From IMG/VR virus record IMGVR_UViG_3300035180_000401, positions 1-20,127 of that record: a stretch of 20,127 bases of DNA; one strand, 5' to 3'. The position numbers and the translations under genes were made by a program. The notes beneath the pieces were generated by a model. It was not told where the DNA came from, did not search any database, and worked only from the letters and a program-made list of their open reading frames with translations. Source of the DNA: a virus. Below, in pieces: positions 1 to 7,811 of this stretch; the first letter of the stretch is position 1, and the number at the start of each line of letters is the position of its first letter.

Positions 1-1041
1 TGATGTACCGGAATTTTTTGGATAACAAATTTCACATCTAGGTATTATACCACTATATATCCAATGATCAAATTCATTTCCACATTTTACACATTTAAAT
101 TTATATAGTTTATCATAACCGCCGCCTTTATATTCATCTTCTGTAAATAATGGAAGTATATCATTTTTATATTCTGTCAATATTCTTTTATATGTGTGTT
201 TATGTCTAGATAATATTACTTTTTCAATTATAGTATCAATATGCATTACTATATCATTACCATATTTATCCAGTAATGTTTGTCGTATTTTATTTTTTAC
301 GATATCTAAATTGAATACATTATCAACGCCGTATTTATCAAAAACCGATTTCTTAATTATATTCTTTATTTCTTCACTTTTTGTAGACCAGTCCACACCA
401 TATCTACTTTTACAAGTAGATATAAATTTGTTTTTAATATCTATATTTTGTAATGGTCTTTCTACACCATACTTTTGCAAATTGGTATTTTTTATTTTCT
501 TCTGTATGTCAATATTTTTAGTAACAACATCGACACCATATTTTTCTATATTAGTTTGTTTTATTCTTTCTCTAATATCAGGATTTTTTAATACATTGGA
601 TACACCATATTTACTCAAACAAGTTTGTTCATATTTATCTTTATACTCCGTAGTCTGAAAATACCATTCAACACCATATTTATCAAATGTATTAGATTTT
701 AATGTGTTCAATCTTTTATCATTTCTTTCTTTGGATTTAGAATATTCAAGAACACACTTATCAGAGCATAATTTTAATTTTTTAGAACTTTTGAGAACAT
801 AAAATTTTTTATGACAATTTATACAAATACGTTCCACAGTGTTCTTCTTTTTTTGAAATTCATTCGCACATTTTAAGTCACAAAAACGTTTTTTGGATGT
901 TTTTTCAATAATATTGCCGCAATTTTCACAATTCTTATCTGGCATATTATTATATTTTTGTTCACATTCAATAGAACAAAAATTAGATGTCGAATTTTCA
1001 GAAATTCGTTTTTTACAAAAAAAACATCTTTTATATGGCAT
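1..1041 (-). CDS. Homing-endonuclease-like protein with zinc fingers and KYGV repeats (3' end beyond window)
   Basis: The frame is open for 347 codons from the ATG at 1041 to the window edge, so the C-terminus is missing. The N-terminus has three cysteine pairs spaced as small zinc fingers: C6/C9 with C22/C26, C38/C41 with C54/C58, and C73/C76 with C92/C96. Seven KYGV-type repeats follow at residues 121, 144, 167, 190, 213, 236 and 259, exactly 23 residues apart. A further CxxC...CxxC unit (C317/C320, C336/C339) ends in PRCEICYP near residues 334-341. In phage proteins of this layout the last motif normally precedes a Vsr-like (EDxHD-type) nuclease domain, which here would lie outside the window. 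The repeats and fingers probably bind DNA. The gene lies just past the strong terminator that closes the sheath operon, so it probably has its own promoter, typical of an inserted free-standing homing gene. The nuclease function is inferred, because the catalytic part is not visible. Confidence 0.8.
   Translation of the reverse strand, partial: MPYKRCFFCKKRISENSTSNFCSIECEQKYNNMPDKNCENCGNIIEKTSKKRFCDLKCANEFQKKKNTVERICINCHKKFYVLKSSKKLKLCSDKCVLEYSKSKERNDKRLNTLKSNTFDKYGVEWYFQTTEYKDKYEQTCLSKYGVSNVLKNPDIRERIKQTNIEKYGVDVVTKNIDIQKKIKNTNLQKYGVERPLQNIDIKNKFISTCKSRYGVDWSTKSEEIKNIIKKSVFDKYGVDNVFNLDIVKNKIRQTLLDKYGNDIVMHIDTIIEKVILSRHKHTYKRILTEYKNDILPLFTEDEYKGGGYDKLYKFKCVKCGNEFDHWIYSGIIPRCEICYPKNSGTS
199..681 (-). 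repeat. Seven tandem 69-bp coding repeats (KYGV units)
   Basis: Within the homing-endonuclease-like gene the motif [K/R]YG[V/N] recurs seven times with an exact spacing of 23 codons. Each unit looks like KYGV-x-(8-10)-[I/L]-x-x-K-[I/F/Y]-x-x-[T/S]-x-x-x-[K/R]. The repeats have diverged at DNA level but the period holds without indels, which points to a modular DNA-binding array. Confidence 0.85.
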
Positions 1042-1061
1042 ATGTATATTCCGTGTTGTTA

Positions 1062-1077
1062 TGTATATAAATATACA
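1062..1077. promoter_or_regulatory. 16-bp inverted repeat upstream of the homing-endonuclease-like gene
   Basis: TGTATATAAATATACA is a perfect 7-bp inverted repeat around a 2-bp centre. It lies 20 bp upstream of the ATG at 1041 and after the sheath terminator, in the only spacer that could hold this gene's promoter. It could be an operator or a promoter element. The region is almost pure A/T, so chance palindromes are possible. Confidence 0.3.
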
Positions 1078-1106
1078 AATAAAAATGTAAAGTGTATTTT
1101 TAAAAC

Positions 1107-1136
1107 AAAAAAGGGAGAATAAAATCTCCCTTTTTT
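1107..1136. terminator. Strong, probably bidirectional intrinsic terminator after the sheath gene
   Basis: A 12-bp perfect stem pairs AAAAAAGGGAGA (1107-1118) with TCTCCCTTTTTT (1125-1136) around the 6-nt loop ATAAAA. In minus-strand RNA the GGGAGA/TCTCCC core is followed by a U tract, and the mirror arrangement exists on the other strand. It sits 24 bp past the sheath stop codon and separates the late structural operon from the homing-endonuclease-like gene. Confidence 0.9.
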
Positions 1137-1160
1137 ATTACTATTTATCGAATCGTCATA

Positions 1161-3548
1161 TTAAGCACCAAAAGTTGCGCCTGTTCTTGTTATATTGAAA
1201 TCAATGATAATCATTTCAGCAGTTTTTGCGGGTTGTAAATAGATTTCGCCTTTCATTTGATTTCTATCTATAACATCAGGAGTATTATTTGTTTCATCCA
1301 TTACTACTTTGAATGTGTATAATCCTTGTCTTTGTTGAATGTTTTCAAGATATGGATTTACAATGTTCAGAAAACGAAGTCTTGTAGCATTTGTGTTTTG
1401 TTCAAATACCAAGTATTTCGTTGTTGAAGCAATGTATTTCTTAATCTTAATTAACAATCTACGAACATTTATTCTATCAAGAGCAGATGATTTAGCTTGA
1501 AGTGTTTTTTGTCCCCAAGCAACAACGCCTTGACCAACAAATGCAGCAATAGGATTAATTCTGTTTTCATATAAATCGTCTCTTTCAGCTTGTGTTAATC
1601 GTGAATATACTTGTAAAGCACTTGAAATACCACCACGATTAAGACCAGCAGGAGCAAACCATTCTGCTGCCACTCTATCGTTGAAAGCTATTACACCTGC
1701 CATAACAACAGAAGGTGGAACCCACATATATTTGTTATTATTTGAATCAAACACTTTAACCCAAGGATAATATGTTGCCGAGTAATTACTATCAATTGAA
1801 GAAACAACTGATTTAGCTACACTAATTGGTGATGTTAAAGCTGTCACGTCGAATAAAAAGAATGTATCTTGACGATCTTCACACATTGTATTAGCATATG
1901 TTAATACTGAACCGTGAAGTTCCATATTCAAACCAGGAATTACTAACATATTAATGTCAAATTCATCAGGATTAGATACTGCATCAATTGCTTTTCTAAA
2001 CATCAATGTTCCTGTTGATGTTGGAGAAGAACAGTCAAATCCCATTACATTAGTAGCAGTAATATCGTCACCCATTTTGCGTGTTATTGTTGGATCAATA
2101 CCGTCAAAACCACCTACAAATGGAACAGAAAATTTTCTACTCTTTAAAGGAACTTGTGTTATTGATAGACCAGGTATAAATGGTACTTCGTTTCCAGCAC
2201 CATCATTATGTTTACAATTTTCAAGTGAGAAAGCCGGAGATGCATCTATTGTTCCCACTGTTACCATTGTTATAGGTTTTAATATTACAGACATGTTACC
2301 TTCATTTGTAAAGTCAAATCCTAAATAAGAACGATAGTTCCAATCGCCTGTGTTTGTCTTTTGAGTTGTTATAGTTACCAAATCAGGGAAATTCATTACA
2401 TTATTAACAGCGTAATCAATTGCAGCATATCCGAAAGGAAGAGCGGCAGCAGGAATATCACCATCAGCCATTTGTACTCTAACATATTTTGAATTATTTG
2501 GGAAATCACCGTGAATTACTAATTTGCTACCTTCATCTGTTGTTACAAATTCTACCCACTGATCACCAATCTTTCTTGCAATATAATTTGGTGATGTTGG
2601 GTCTAATGTACAACCTGTGAATGTTTCTAATACATTTGGGCGAGCATCCGTGTCATCAATTGCTCTAACTAATACTGTGAATGTTCCGTATTTTACCGAA
2701 TTAGGTAATTCTGATGGATCTTTTACATCTTCAATAGAAATCTTAACATCGCCAGCGCCGTGATTGAATGTTTCAAAATAAAATAAACTCAATTGTTCGC
2801 CATTAATTGTTTGAGATTTTATATAAGGTGTAGATGATAATTGATATTGGTCAGGATCTGTTGGAGATGCTTTGAATACATCAATACCGTCATTAACAAC
2901 TGCCACACTCATAGATGTAAAAGCAGCATTTACACCAAGAGATGAAGATGCATACCATTTTGTATAAAAATCACTTATCTTTGATTCAAATTCATTATAC
3001 ACATAGAAAAATTGACTTCCACCAGGAGTCTTACCGAATACATTTGTAATATAGTTTGGACTTGATGGATTGTATGATAATGAATAAGAATAACTACCGC
3101 TAGATAATGTAAAATCCATTGACATTGTCGCGAATGTTATTTTCCAATCATCTGTTACATTATTAACACTTGTTACAGGAGCTAATGCAATAAGAGCTGT
3201 TAAATCATATCCTGAAATAGCTGATCCTGTTGATGATAACGCGGATAATTTCGCATTTAATGTTAAAACGTCAGATTTGTATCCTTCTGCACCAGCTACC
3301 CTTACAATCGTAGCACGACCAGAATTTGCTAAATAATTTTTCACTGTGTAAGGTACATAGCTTTTTCCGTCAGCATCACCGAATTTGTTTACGAAGTCAT
3401 TGTAGTCAGTTACGAGTGTTGGAATGAAAGCAGGACCCTTTGGTGTCGGACCGATAATAGCGGCGCCGATTTCAGAAATTCCTTGTGGTAAAAACGAAAG
3501 GTCATTTTCTCTCGTGAACACACCAGGACTAACAATTTTTTCTGCCAT
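1161..3548 (-). CDS. Contractile tail sheath protein (T4 gp18-like)
   Basis: This 795-aa protein forms the contractile outer tube of a myovirus tail. The N-terminus (MAEKIVSPGVFTRENDLSF...GAAIIGPTPKGPAF) is the classic sheath opening: a SPGV motif, then a GxTPKGP turn, then a VTDYNDFVNKFG stretch. The C-terminal half has the conserved sheath core, including PFVGGFDGIDP near the middle, AGLNRGG, and an ending of β-strands with EIYLQPAKTAEMIIIDFNI. That tail region makes the inter-subunit mesh in known sheaths. At 795 residues it is longer than T4 gp18 (659), and residues of about 100-330 probably include inserted outer domains. A good AGGAG site precedes the ATG at 3548. A strong terminator follows it, so it is the last gene of this operon. 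In T4 the tail tube gene comes next; here a homing-endonuclease-like gene does. Confidence 0.95.
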   Translation of the reverse strand: MAEKIVSPGVFTRENDLSFLPQGISEIGAAIIGPTPKGPAFIPTLVTDYNDFVNKFGDADGKSYVPYTVKNYLANSGRATIVRVAGAEGYKSDVLTLNAKLSALSSTGSAISGYDLTALIALAPVTSVNNVTDDWKITFATMSMDFTLSSGSYSYSLSYNPSSPNYITNVFGKTPGGSQFFYVYNEFESKISDFYTKWYASSSLGVNAAFTSMSVAVVNDGIDVFKASPTDPDQYQLSSTPYIKSQTINGEQLSLFYFETFNHGAGDVKISIEDVKDPSELPNSVKYGTFTVLVRAIDDTDARPNVLETFTGCTLDPTSPNYIARKIGDQWVEFVTTDEGSKLVIHGDFPNNSKYVRVQMADGDIPAAALPFGYAAIDYAVNNVMNFPDLVTITTQKTNTGDWNYRSYLGFDFTNEGNMSVILKPITMVTVGTIDASPAFSLENCKHNDGAGNEVPFIPGLSITQVPLKSRKFSVPFVGGFDGIDPTITRKMGDDITATNVMGFDCSSPTSTGTLMFRKAIDAVSNPDEFDINMLVIPGLNMELHGSVLTYANTMCEDRQDTFFLFDVTALTSPISVAKSVVSSIDSNYSATYYPWVKVFDSNNNKYMWVPPSVVMAGVIAFNDRVAAEWFAPAGLNRGGISSALQVYSRLTQAERDDLYENRINPIAAFVGQGVVAWGQKTLQAKSSALDRINVRRLLIKIKKYIASTTKYLVFEQNTNATRLRFLNIVNPYLENIQQRQGLYTFKVVMDETNNTPDVIDRNQMKGEIYLQPAKTAEMIIIDFNITRTGATFGA

Positions 3549-3587
3549 ATTTTTTCTCCTGTTACGTTATTATTGTTTTAAAAAATT

Positions 3588-3872
3588 TTATTGTTTTACT
3601 TGTTCAGCAGGTCTGTCAGTTGGTACAGTCGGACTGAAAATTCCTGTTACTGGATCAACAACACCATTTCCATACTTATCACTTAGTCTTTTAGCAAACT
3701 CTCTTTGAATTTCCATATTTTTAAGATACTCCAACTCAGTTTCTTTTCTCGATAAATCCAAATTGATTCTGTTAATTTCTAATTGACCCAATTTTATTAG
3801 TATATCATTGATGTTTTGCTGGATATTTCTTAATTCAACTAATTCATCATCTGTAAACTTAATCTCAGCCAT
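3588..3872 (-). CDS. Small coiled-coil protein next to the tail sheath gene
   Basis: I do not recognise a named family for this 94-aa protein. Residues of about 8-65 are a highly charged heptad-like helix (ELVELRNIQQNINDILIKLG and onward), followed by a Pro/Gly-rich tail (GNGVVDPVTGIF...). The start is well supported by AGGAGG eight bases before the ATG. It lies between the muramidase and the sheath gene, 39 bp before the sheath start, so it is co-transcribed with a late structural gene. A tail-assembly or structural accessory role is a guess from position only. Confidence 0.75.
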   Translation of the reverse strand: MAEIKFTDDELVELRNIQQNINDILIKLGQLEINRINLDLSRKETELEYLKNMEIQREFAKRLSDKYGNGVVDPVTGIFSPTVPTDRPAEQVKQ

Positions 3873-3903
3873 TGGAACCTCCTATTTTATTAATTTAATT
3901 TAA

Positions 3904-3940
3904 TATAAATATAATTAAAAAACTCAAAAACACATTTTTG
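3904..3940 (-). terminator. Weak hairpin with U tract, and an A/T promoter-like element, after the muramidase gene
   Basis: In minus-strand RNA, CAAAAA and TTTTTG (3940-3935 and 3930-3925) can pair around the loop TGTG and are followed by GAGTTTTTT. Only one G:C pair supports the stem, so termination would be leaky. Just downstream, before the AGGAGG of the 94-aa gene, lies TATTTATA (3911-3904), an element also found in other spacers here. The 116-bp spacer is otherwise A/T filler. Confidence 0.3.
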
Positions 3941-3988
3941 TATGATATATTTTATTTTTTTTAAATTTCTCTATACTTATTCTGATTT

Positions 3989-4570
3989 TTATTGACCGCC
4001 ATACTTCAGATAGGCGTTTTGTAGTTTAACATCATATCTATTCTCCGCATATTTTGGTCCATTATATCTTCTAGCAAACTCTGCCCAATTAAGGTTCCTA
4101 AGAGGAATATCAAGCCCTTGTGATAATATGTATTTTACAAAACACATCAAATGTATACCTTCTGATATATATTGGTCATCAACGTATGAAAATACATCAG
4201 TATATCCACAATACTTATGGTTAAATCCGCATATTTGGAATTTTCCCCAAGATGTTGATTTTAATGCGGCTTCTTCATTTAATTGAACAGCAGCATTTAA
4301 TCTTTCATATTCACGTTCTCCGCCAAAATATAAAGCTCTATTCCATTTGTATGAACTAAGATTGGGATGACTTTGATTGAATTTATAGTTTGTATATCTT
4401 CCAAAAATATGCGCTTCAAATAATATTATTGGTCTTCCAGACGGATAAAATCCCTGACCTTTACTTTCCACTTCTGCGACCGCTTTAACGGCAGCAATAC
4501 TCACATTCATTGCTTGAGCTGCCTCTTGAAAGTCAGGTTCTTCCAAAAATTTGCTTATTCCGGCAGGCAT
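3989..4570 (-). CDS. N-acetylmuramidase (peptidoglycan hydrolase)
   Basis: This 193-aa protein matches the phage N-acetylmuramidase family, which cleaves the glycan backbone of peptidoglycan. Visible family landmarks are AVAEVESKGQGF (residues 30-41, with the likely catalytic Glu at 33 or 35), the GRPIILFEAHIF stretch (45-56), SWGKFQICGFNH (about 107-118) and a C-terminal WAEFARRYNGPKYAENRYD. I see no signal peptide or membrane segment and no separate wall-binding domain. The ATG at 4570 has an AGGAGAGG site that overlaps the TAG stop of the gp15-like gene. There is no holin-like gene beside it. It could be the endolysin, or a tail-associated lysozyme expressed with the tail genes; its place between gp15-like and sheath genes fits both. 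Confidence 0.88.
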   Translation of the reverse strand: MPAGISKFLEEPDFQEAAQAMNVSIAAVKAVAEVESKGQGFYPSGRPIILFEAHIFGRYTNYKFNQSHPNLSSYKWNRALYFGGEREYERLNAAVQLNEEAALKSTSWGKFQICGFNHKYCGYTDVFSYVDDQYISEGIHLMCFVKYILSQGLDIPLRNLNWAEFARRYNGPKYAENRYDVKLQNAYLKYGGQ

Positions 4571-4580
4571 AAAACCTCTC

Positions 4581-5453
4581 CTATTTTATTGATTTTATAT
4601 CAGAAACAACCTCTGTTTTAAATATAACCTTTCGTGGAGATATGGCTATTTCAGTAGTTGAACGGTAATCAAATTCTTCCGGTAAAATATATCCATATAA
4701 TGTCATCGTGAGATTAGCACGTACACTTCGTTCCATATCTGATACCAATTCCACTTCATTTGAAACATCAGATATTTCAGTTCTAAATTTAAATTTATTT
4801 GGGTCTCCCCAATATGTTCCTTCTGCAAATACTAATTTCTCTACAACTTTATTTATCTGTTCAATATAGTTTGTCCATATCATACCTTCATATGTTATAA
4901 CAACAAAATTTGGTATTGCTGTGAAAGCGTATTTGTCAGTATCTTTTTTATCTTTCTTATTTAATAAATTAAAGTTATTATATCTATTTTTTGGATCGTA
5001 TTTTCTCTTTGTTATAAAATGCAATTGGTCTCTCAACCTTGGAAAATATAAATTCTCATTTCTTGTTAAAGATGTTCGTCTATACATAATCAAAGGCAAA
5101 ACAAGTTTTGATTTTTCGTCTCGAAACATACCATCAGATTCCAACGATTTCCATCTTTCAGGAGAACCATAAATTACAGGAATCGGTAATGTTTCACCGG
5201 CCTGTTCTACTGTTGGATGTATTACTTCTTTAAAGAAATATCCTAAAGATTCGTCTATATCATATAAACTAACAGTGAAACTTTTTTCATTTTCTATTAG
5301 AGGTAATTCTTCATATGGTGTAGTTGATTGAGAAGTTGGAATAGACAAATCAGCACGAGTTTCTTGTACACGTTGTTGAAGTTGTTTTCGTAAAGCCTCT
5401 ACTGATATTAAATTTTCTCCCATAACAGGTCTTTCTTTAAATGTTGTTGCCAT
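4581..5453 (-). CDS. Tail completion / sheath terminator protein (T4 gp15-like)
   Basis: This 290-aa protein resembles T4 gp15, the hexameric cap that ends the tail and joins it to the neck. It shares the pattern of a short strand with IPVIYGSPERW (residues about 92-102), a LPLIMYRRTSLTRNENLYFP segment, a central TYEGMIWTNYIEQINKVVEK helix, and a strand ending LTMTLYGYILPEE. T4 gp15 has matching landmarks (VPITYASKEH, a sheath-facing helix, and a final WSLTFEVNGWMYP strand). The assignment is from remembered family pattern and gene order, not an alignment. Its length is close to T4 gp15 (272). The gene ends in TAG, the only amber stop among the intact genes, and this stop is part of the next ribosome binding site. 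Confidence 0.65.
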   Translation of the reverse strand: MATTFKERPVMGENLISVEALRKQLQQRVQETRADLSIPTSQSTTPYEELPLIENEKSFTVSLYDIDESLGYFFKEVIHPTVEQAGETLPIPVIYGSPERWKSLESDGMFRDEKSKLVLPLIMYRRTSLTRNENLYFPRLRDQLHFITKRKYDPKNRYNNFNLLNKKDKKDTDKYAFTAIPNFVVITYEGMIWTNYIEQINKVVEKLVFAEGTYWGDPNKFKFRTEISDVSNEVELVSDMERSVRANLTMTLYGYILPEEFDYRSTTEIAISPRKVIFKTEVVSDIKSIK

Positions 5454-5456
5454 TTA

Positions 5457-5915
5457 TTATTCTCCTAAACTTTTAATATTTATTACTGACACATTGACCA
5501 TGTGAGCCGAAGCAACTATTGAGTGTGGAAGAACCGATCTGCCAGCAATCAATTGATTATCTACAATGGCACCAATTTCATAATAAGCGTTATTCCATTT
5601 TAAGAAATCTCCTCTTTCAGGATAAAAATCTTTTTCTTTCATAGATTCACGGTGAAAAGCAATTTTAATATTTTGATATAAACTAGATAATCCAGCATCC
5701 GTTTCAACCGTTGCCTCCTCATCGTGTTTTATTAATGCGTTACATTCAATACCAGGTAAAAATATTTTATTCGAAGATTCTCCATATAAATTACTTTCTG
5801 TGTTTTCTTTATCAACAGGATAAATTATCACTGAAGTTTCAATAACTTGGTCAACAAGTTCTCGATTAATTCCGTTTATATAAATCATATCTCGTGGTGT
5901 TACAAATAATGACAT
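5457..5915 (-). CDS. Neck / head-tail connector protein (T4 gp14-like)
   Basis: This 152-aa protein is β-rich. It carries NLYGESSNKIF (residues about 41-51) and PERGDFLKWNNAYYEIGAIVD (about 99-119), a GD-x-hydrophobic...yEI signature seen in gp14-type neck proteins of T4-like phages. In T4, gp13 and gp14 join the filled head to the tail. Its neighbours fit: a gp13-like gene 5 bp upstream and a gp15-like gene 4 bp downstream, the same 13-14-15 order as T4. It is shorter than T4 gp14 (256 residues). A general connector role is more secure than the precise homology. Confidence 0.55.
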   Translation of the reverse strand: MSLFVTPRDMIYINGINRELVDQVIETSVIIYPVDKENTESNLYGESSNKIFLPGIECNALIKHDEEATVETDAGLSSLYQNIKIAFHRESMKEKDFYPERGDFLKWNNAYYEIGAIVDNQLIAGRSVLPHSIVASAHMVNVSVINIKSLGE

Positions 5916-5919
5916 AGTA

Positions 5920-7209
5920 TTATCCTATATAAATTTTCATTGGAATTGTTTTTAATACACCTTGTACATTTTCAGAATTTTCTTTTTGTATTTGTAATTG
6001 CATTTGAGTCGCAGTTCTCTCCAAATCTTCTCTCAATTGAGTAATTAAATCAGCCTTTTCTTGTTGCGCCTCAGATTTCAATTCTGGTCCATTCATCACT
6101 ACTTCCGAATCTGGAATTGGAATAGTAGAATATTTAGAACGAATTTCTCCTAACATTTCTTTAGAGCAAGCAAGTGTATATTTCATTATCCAACGTCTAC
6201 CAGGATCGTTTATTTTAGAATAAGGAATAACTGTGAATGGAGCATCAGCAATATTAGTTACATCGTATGTGCTTCCAGATGCTTGCTGGTTTCCTGCCAA
6301 ACTACCGGATGTATATCCAATTATGGTACCTGTTTCATCATATATCGGCATAGGTTCGACAGGAGTTGGACCAACACTATATCTATCATTCTTTACAATA
6401 TAGTCAAACCATATTTTTGTATCTGTAAATGGCAATGGAAAAATTGTTAATACATTATTTTTTAACTCAAAGGAATATCCGGAACGTCTCATTTGGAAAT
6501 TAAATTCTACTGCTTGCATCCTTAAAATATCTTCATACACAGGCATAAGAGTATAACTTAATCCTGTTGCTGTCATACCACCAGCTGCCATACCTTCCCA
6601 TCCAAATTCACTCAATGTGCCTAATGTTGGACTTACACCACCAGCAGAACCCAAAACGCCAGGAGCATTATATACGCCTGATACACCATAAGAGAATGCC
6701 ACAGGTTCAGTATGATATATTCTTCGTATTTCCAATCTATTTCCACTCTCAGAAACATCTCCCCACAACTCATTTAAATCATATGTTTGTTGACCACTTT
6801 TTATATTAATATATCCTTTCTTAATAGTTATATCACCACCTACACCAACTTCTTGACCATATTTATCTGATATATCTATAACTCTATTTAAATTTGGTAC
6901 AATTGTTTTTGTATTGACATTGGTTTTATATGTCTCTGTTACAGGAGTTCCTAACATACTGAACAAATTCTCACGAATTGTAAATTGATGTACTTGCGCA
7001 CTATATTCAGCTATTGCTTCTTCAAATGCGGAATAAAATGCTCTATCATCCATTTCAACATCCATTGTAGGATATCCAAGACGCCTTGCACACCAATCAG
7101 CCACTTTAGGAGCTGATGCTATGAATTCACTATCAGTATCAAAATAACCCATCGGAGTTAAACCGACGGGACTTGAACCTGAGCCGGACCATAAAATAGG
7201 CTGTGCCAT
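5920..7209 (-). CDS. Neck protein (T4 gp13-like), expanded
   Basis: This 429-aa protein opens with an acidic helical region: WCARRLGYPTMDVEMDD (about 39-55) and AFYSAFEEAIAEYSAQVHQF (about 57-76). This block is common at the start of neck proteins of marine and environmental T4-like phages. A long β-rich, Gly/Thr-rich middle follows, then a C-terminal coiled-coil-like helix (about 370-415). It is larger than T4 gp13 (309), with the Gly-rich middle (about 180-215) as the likely insertion. The start has AAGGAGAA before the ATG. It heads the neck/tail-completion series. The identification rests on the N-terminal pattern and gene order. Confidence 0.55.
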   Translation of the reverse strand: MAQPILWSGSGSSPVGLTPMGYFDTDSEFIASAPKVADWCARRLGYPTMDVEMDDRAFYSAFEEAIAEYSAQVHQFTIRENLFSMLGTPVTETYKTNVNTKTIVPNLNRVIDISDKYGQEVGVGGDITIKKGYINIKSGQQTYDLNELWGDVSESGNRLEIRRIYHTEPVAFSYGVSGVYNAPGVLGSAGGVSPTLGTLSEFGWEGMAAGGMTATGLSYTLMPVYEDILRMQAVEFNFQMRRSGYSFELKNNVLTIFPLPFTDTKIWFDYIVKNDRYSVGPTPVEPMPIYDETGTIIGYTSGSLAGNQQASGSTYDVTNIADAPFTVIPYSKINDPGRRWIMKYTLACSKEMLGEIRSKYSTIPIPDSEVVMNGPELKSEAQQEKADLITQLREDLERTATQMQLQIQKENSENVQGVLKTIPMKIYIG

Positions 7210-7219
7210 TTAATTCTCC

Positions 7220-7582
7220 TTATACTGACATGTTAATTTTTGCTTTGATTTTTCCTAATATCATTTCCACTTTTTTCAATTGTTTTAAATCTTGTTTGAC
7301 GGCTTCTAACTTATTTGCCGTTTCATGGAAAAATCTAATAGCAAAAGCAACTTTTTTAAGATCATTTCTATCTAACTTATCTTTTAATTCTTCCATATTA
7401 AAGTGTTCATTGATATAGACTTCCATTGGCATTAAAATATCATCTTCGATATTATCAAACATTTTATCAATACTTGTTTCTATTGAACCAAACACTTTAT
7501 TATCATCAGCATTTGTATCAAACTCAAGCAATGTTTCAGCAATCATTTCTTTTATGATTTTTTGAAGTTCGGCTTTTTTCAT
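7220..7582 (-). CDS. Small helical protein with capsid-targeting-like N-terminus
   Basis: I do not recognise a domain family in this 120-aa protein. It begins MKKAELQKIIKEMIAETLLE, a lysine-rich amphipathic helix with candidate [L/I]-x-E cleavage points at IKE (12) and LLE (20). This is the same leader type as the 149-aa and 204-aa proteins at 11727 and 12338. The rest is acidic then helical, with repeated charged heptads (about 60-110). Its start ATG directly abuts the TAA of the damaged small gene upstream, whose last codons contain its GGGAGA site. It lies 10 bp before the gp13-like gene, so it is probably a late protein. A scaffold/core or internal head role is possible. Confidence 0.75.
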   Translation of the reverse strand: MKKAELQKIIKEMIAETLLEFDTNADDNKVFGSIETSIDKMFDNIEDDILMPMEVYINEHFNMEELKDKLDRNDLKKVAFAIRFFHETANKLEAVKQDLKQLKKVEMILGKIKAKINMSV

Positions 7583-7738
7583 TTAATATCTCCCAAAATA
7601 GTTGTTAAATTCATCAAATGTTTTTTCTTTAACCACAACAGGAGCCAACTAATTACAATATTTAAATACTTCTTCCACATTTTTTAGTAATTCCGATGAG
7701 TCCAAGGATTCTTTTATTAAAGCGGTTAATTTAATCAG
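7583..7738 (-). pseudogene. Tiny capsid-targeting-like gene with CTG start and in-frame amber codon
   Basis: A 52-codon frame runs from CTG at 7738 to TAA at 7583. Its first residues read (M)IKLTALIKES, matching the MIKLTxLxxE leaders of intact genes nearby, and TTGGAG lies 7 bp before the CTG. The frame is interrupted once, by TAG at codon 30 (7649-7651). Reading continues sensibly after it (LAPVVVKEKTFDEF...), and the TAA touches the ATG of the next gene. Two defects (a non-ATG start and an amber codon that could come from CAG) suggest recent decay. If CTG is used, a 29-aa peptide would still be made. Amber readthrough giving 51 aa is the alternative. Confidence 0.6.
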
Positions 7739-7777
7739 TTATAGTCTCCAATAGTATAACAATAAATATAAATTTTT

Positions 7778-7806
7778 AAAATAAAAAAACCGCTTTTCAG
7801 CGGTTT
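7778..7806 (-). terminator. Intrinsic terminator after the SNF2/intein gene
   Basis: AAACCGC (7787-7793) and GCGGTTT (7800-7806) form a 7-bp stem with the loop TTTTCA. On the minus strand the stem is followed by TTTTATTTT. It lies 5 bp past the TGA at 7812 and closes the accessory block. Confidence 0.9.
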
Positions 7807-7811
7807 CTTCT

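Noticed and set aside
194-658. Plus-strand open frame with repeated STPY motifs
   Set aside because: It is the antisense shadow of the KYGV repeats in the minus-strand homing-endonuclease-like gene, with no ribosome site; its regularity comes from the real 69-bp period.
3424-3708. Plus-strand open frame across the sheath gene start
   Set aside because: It overlaps two well-supported minus-strand genes and their ribosome site, and has no recognisable product. Other plus-strand frames in the window were dropped for the same reason.
4581-4583. Genome-wide reassignment of TAG to glutamine
   Set aside because: All large genes are intact in the standard code, and the TAG ending the gp15-like gene overlaps the muramidase ribosome site, where readthrough would run into another frame. 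The two in-frame TAGs are limited to tiny genes.
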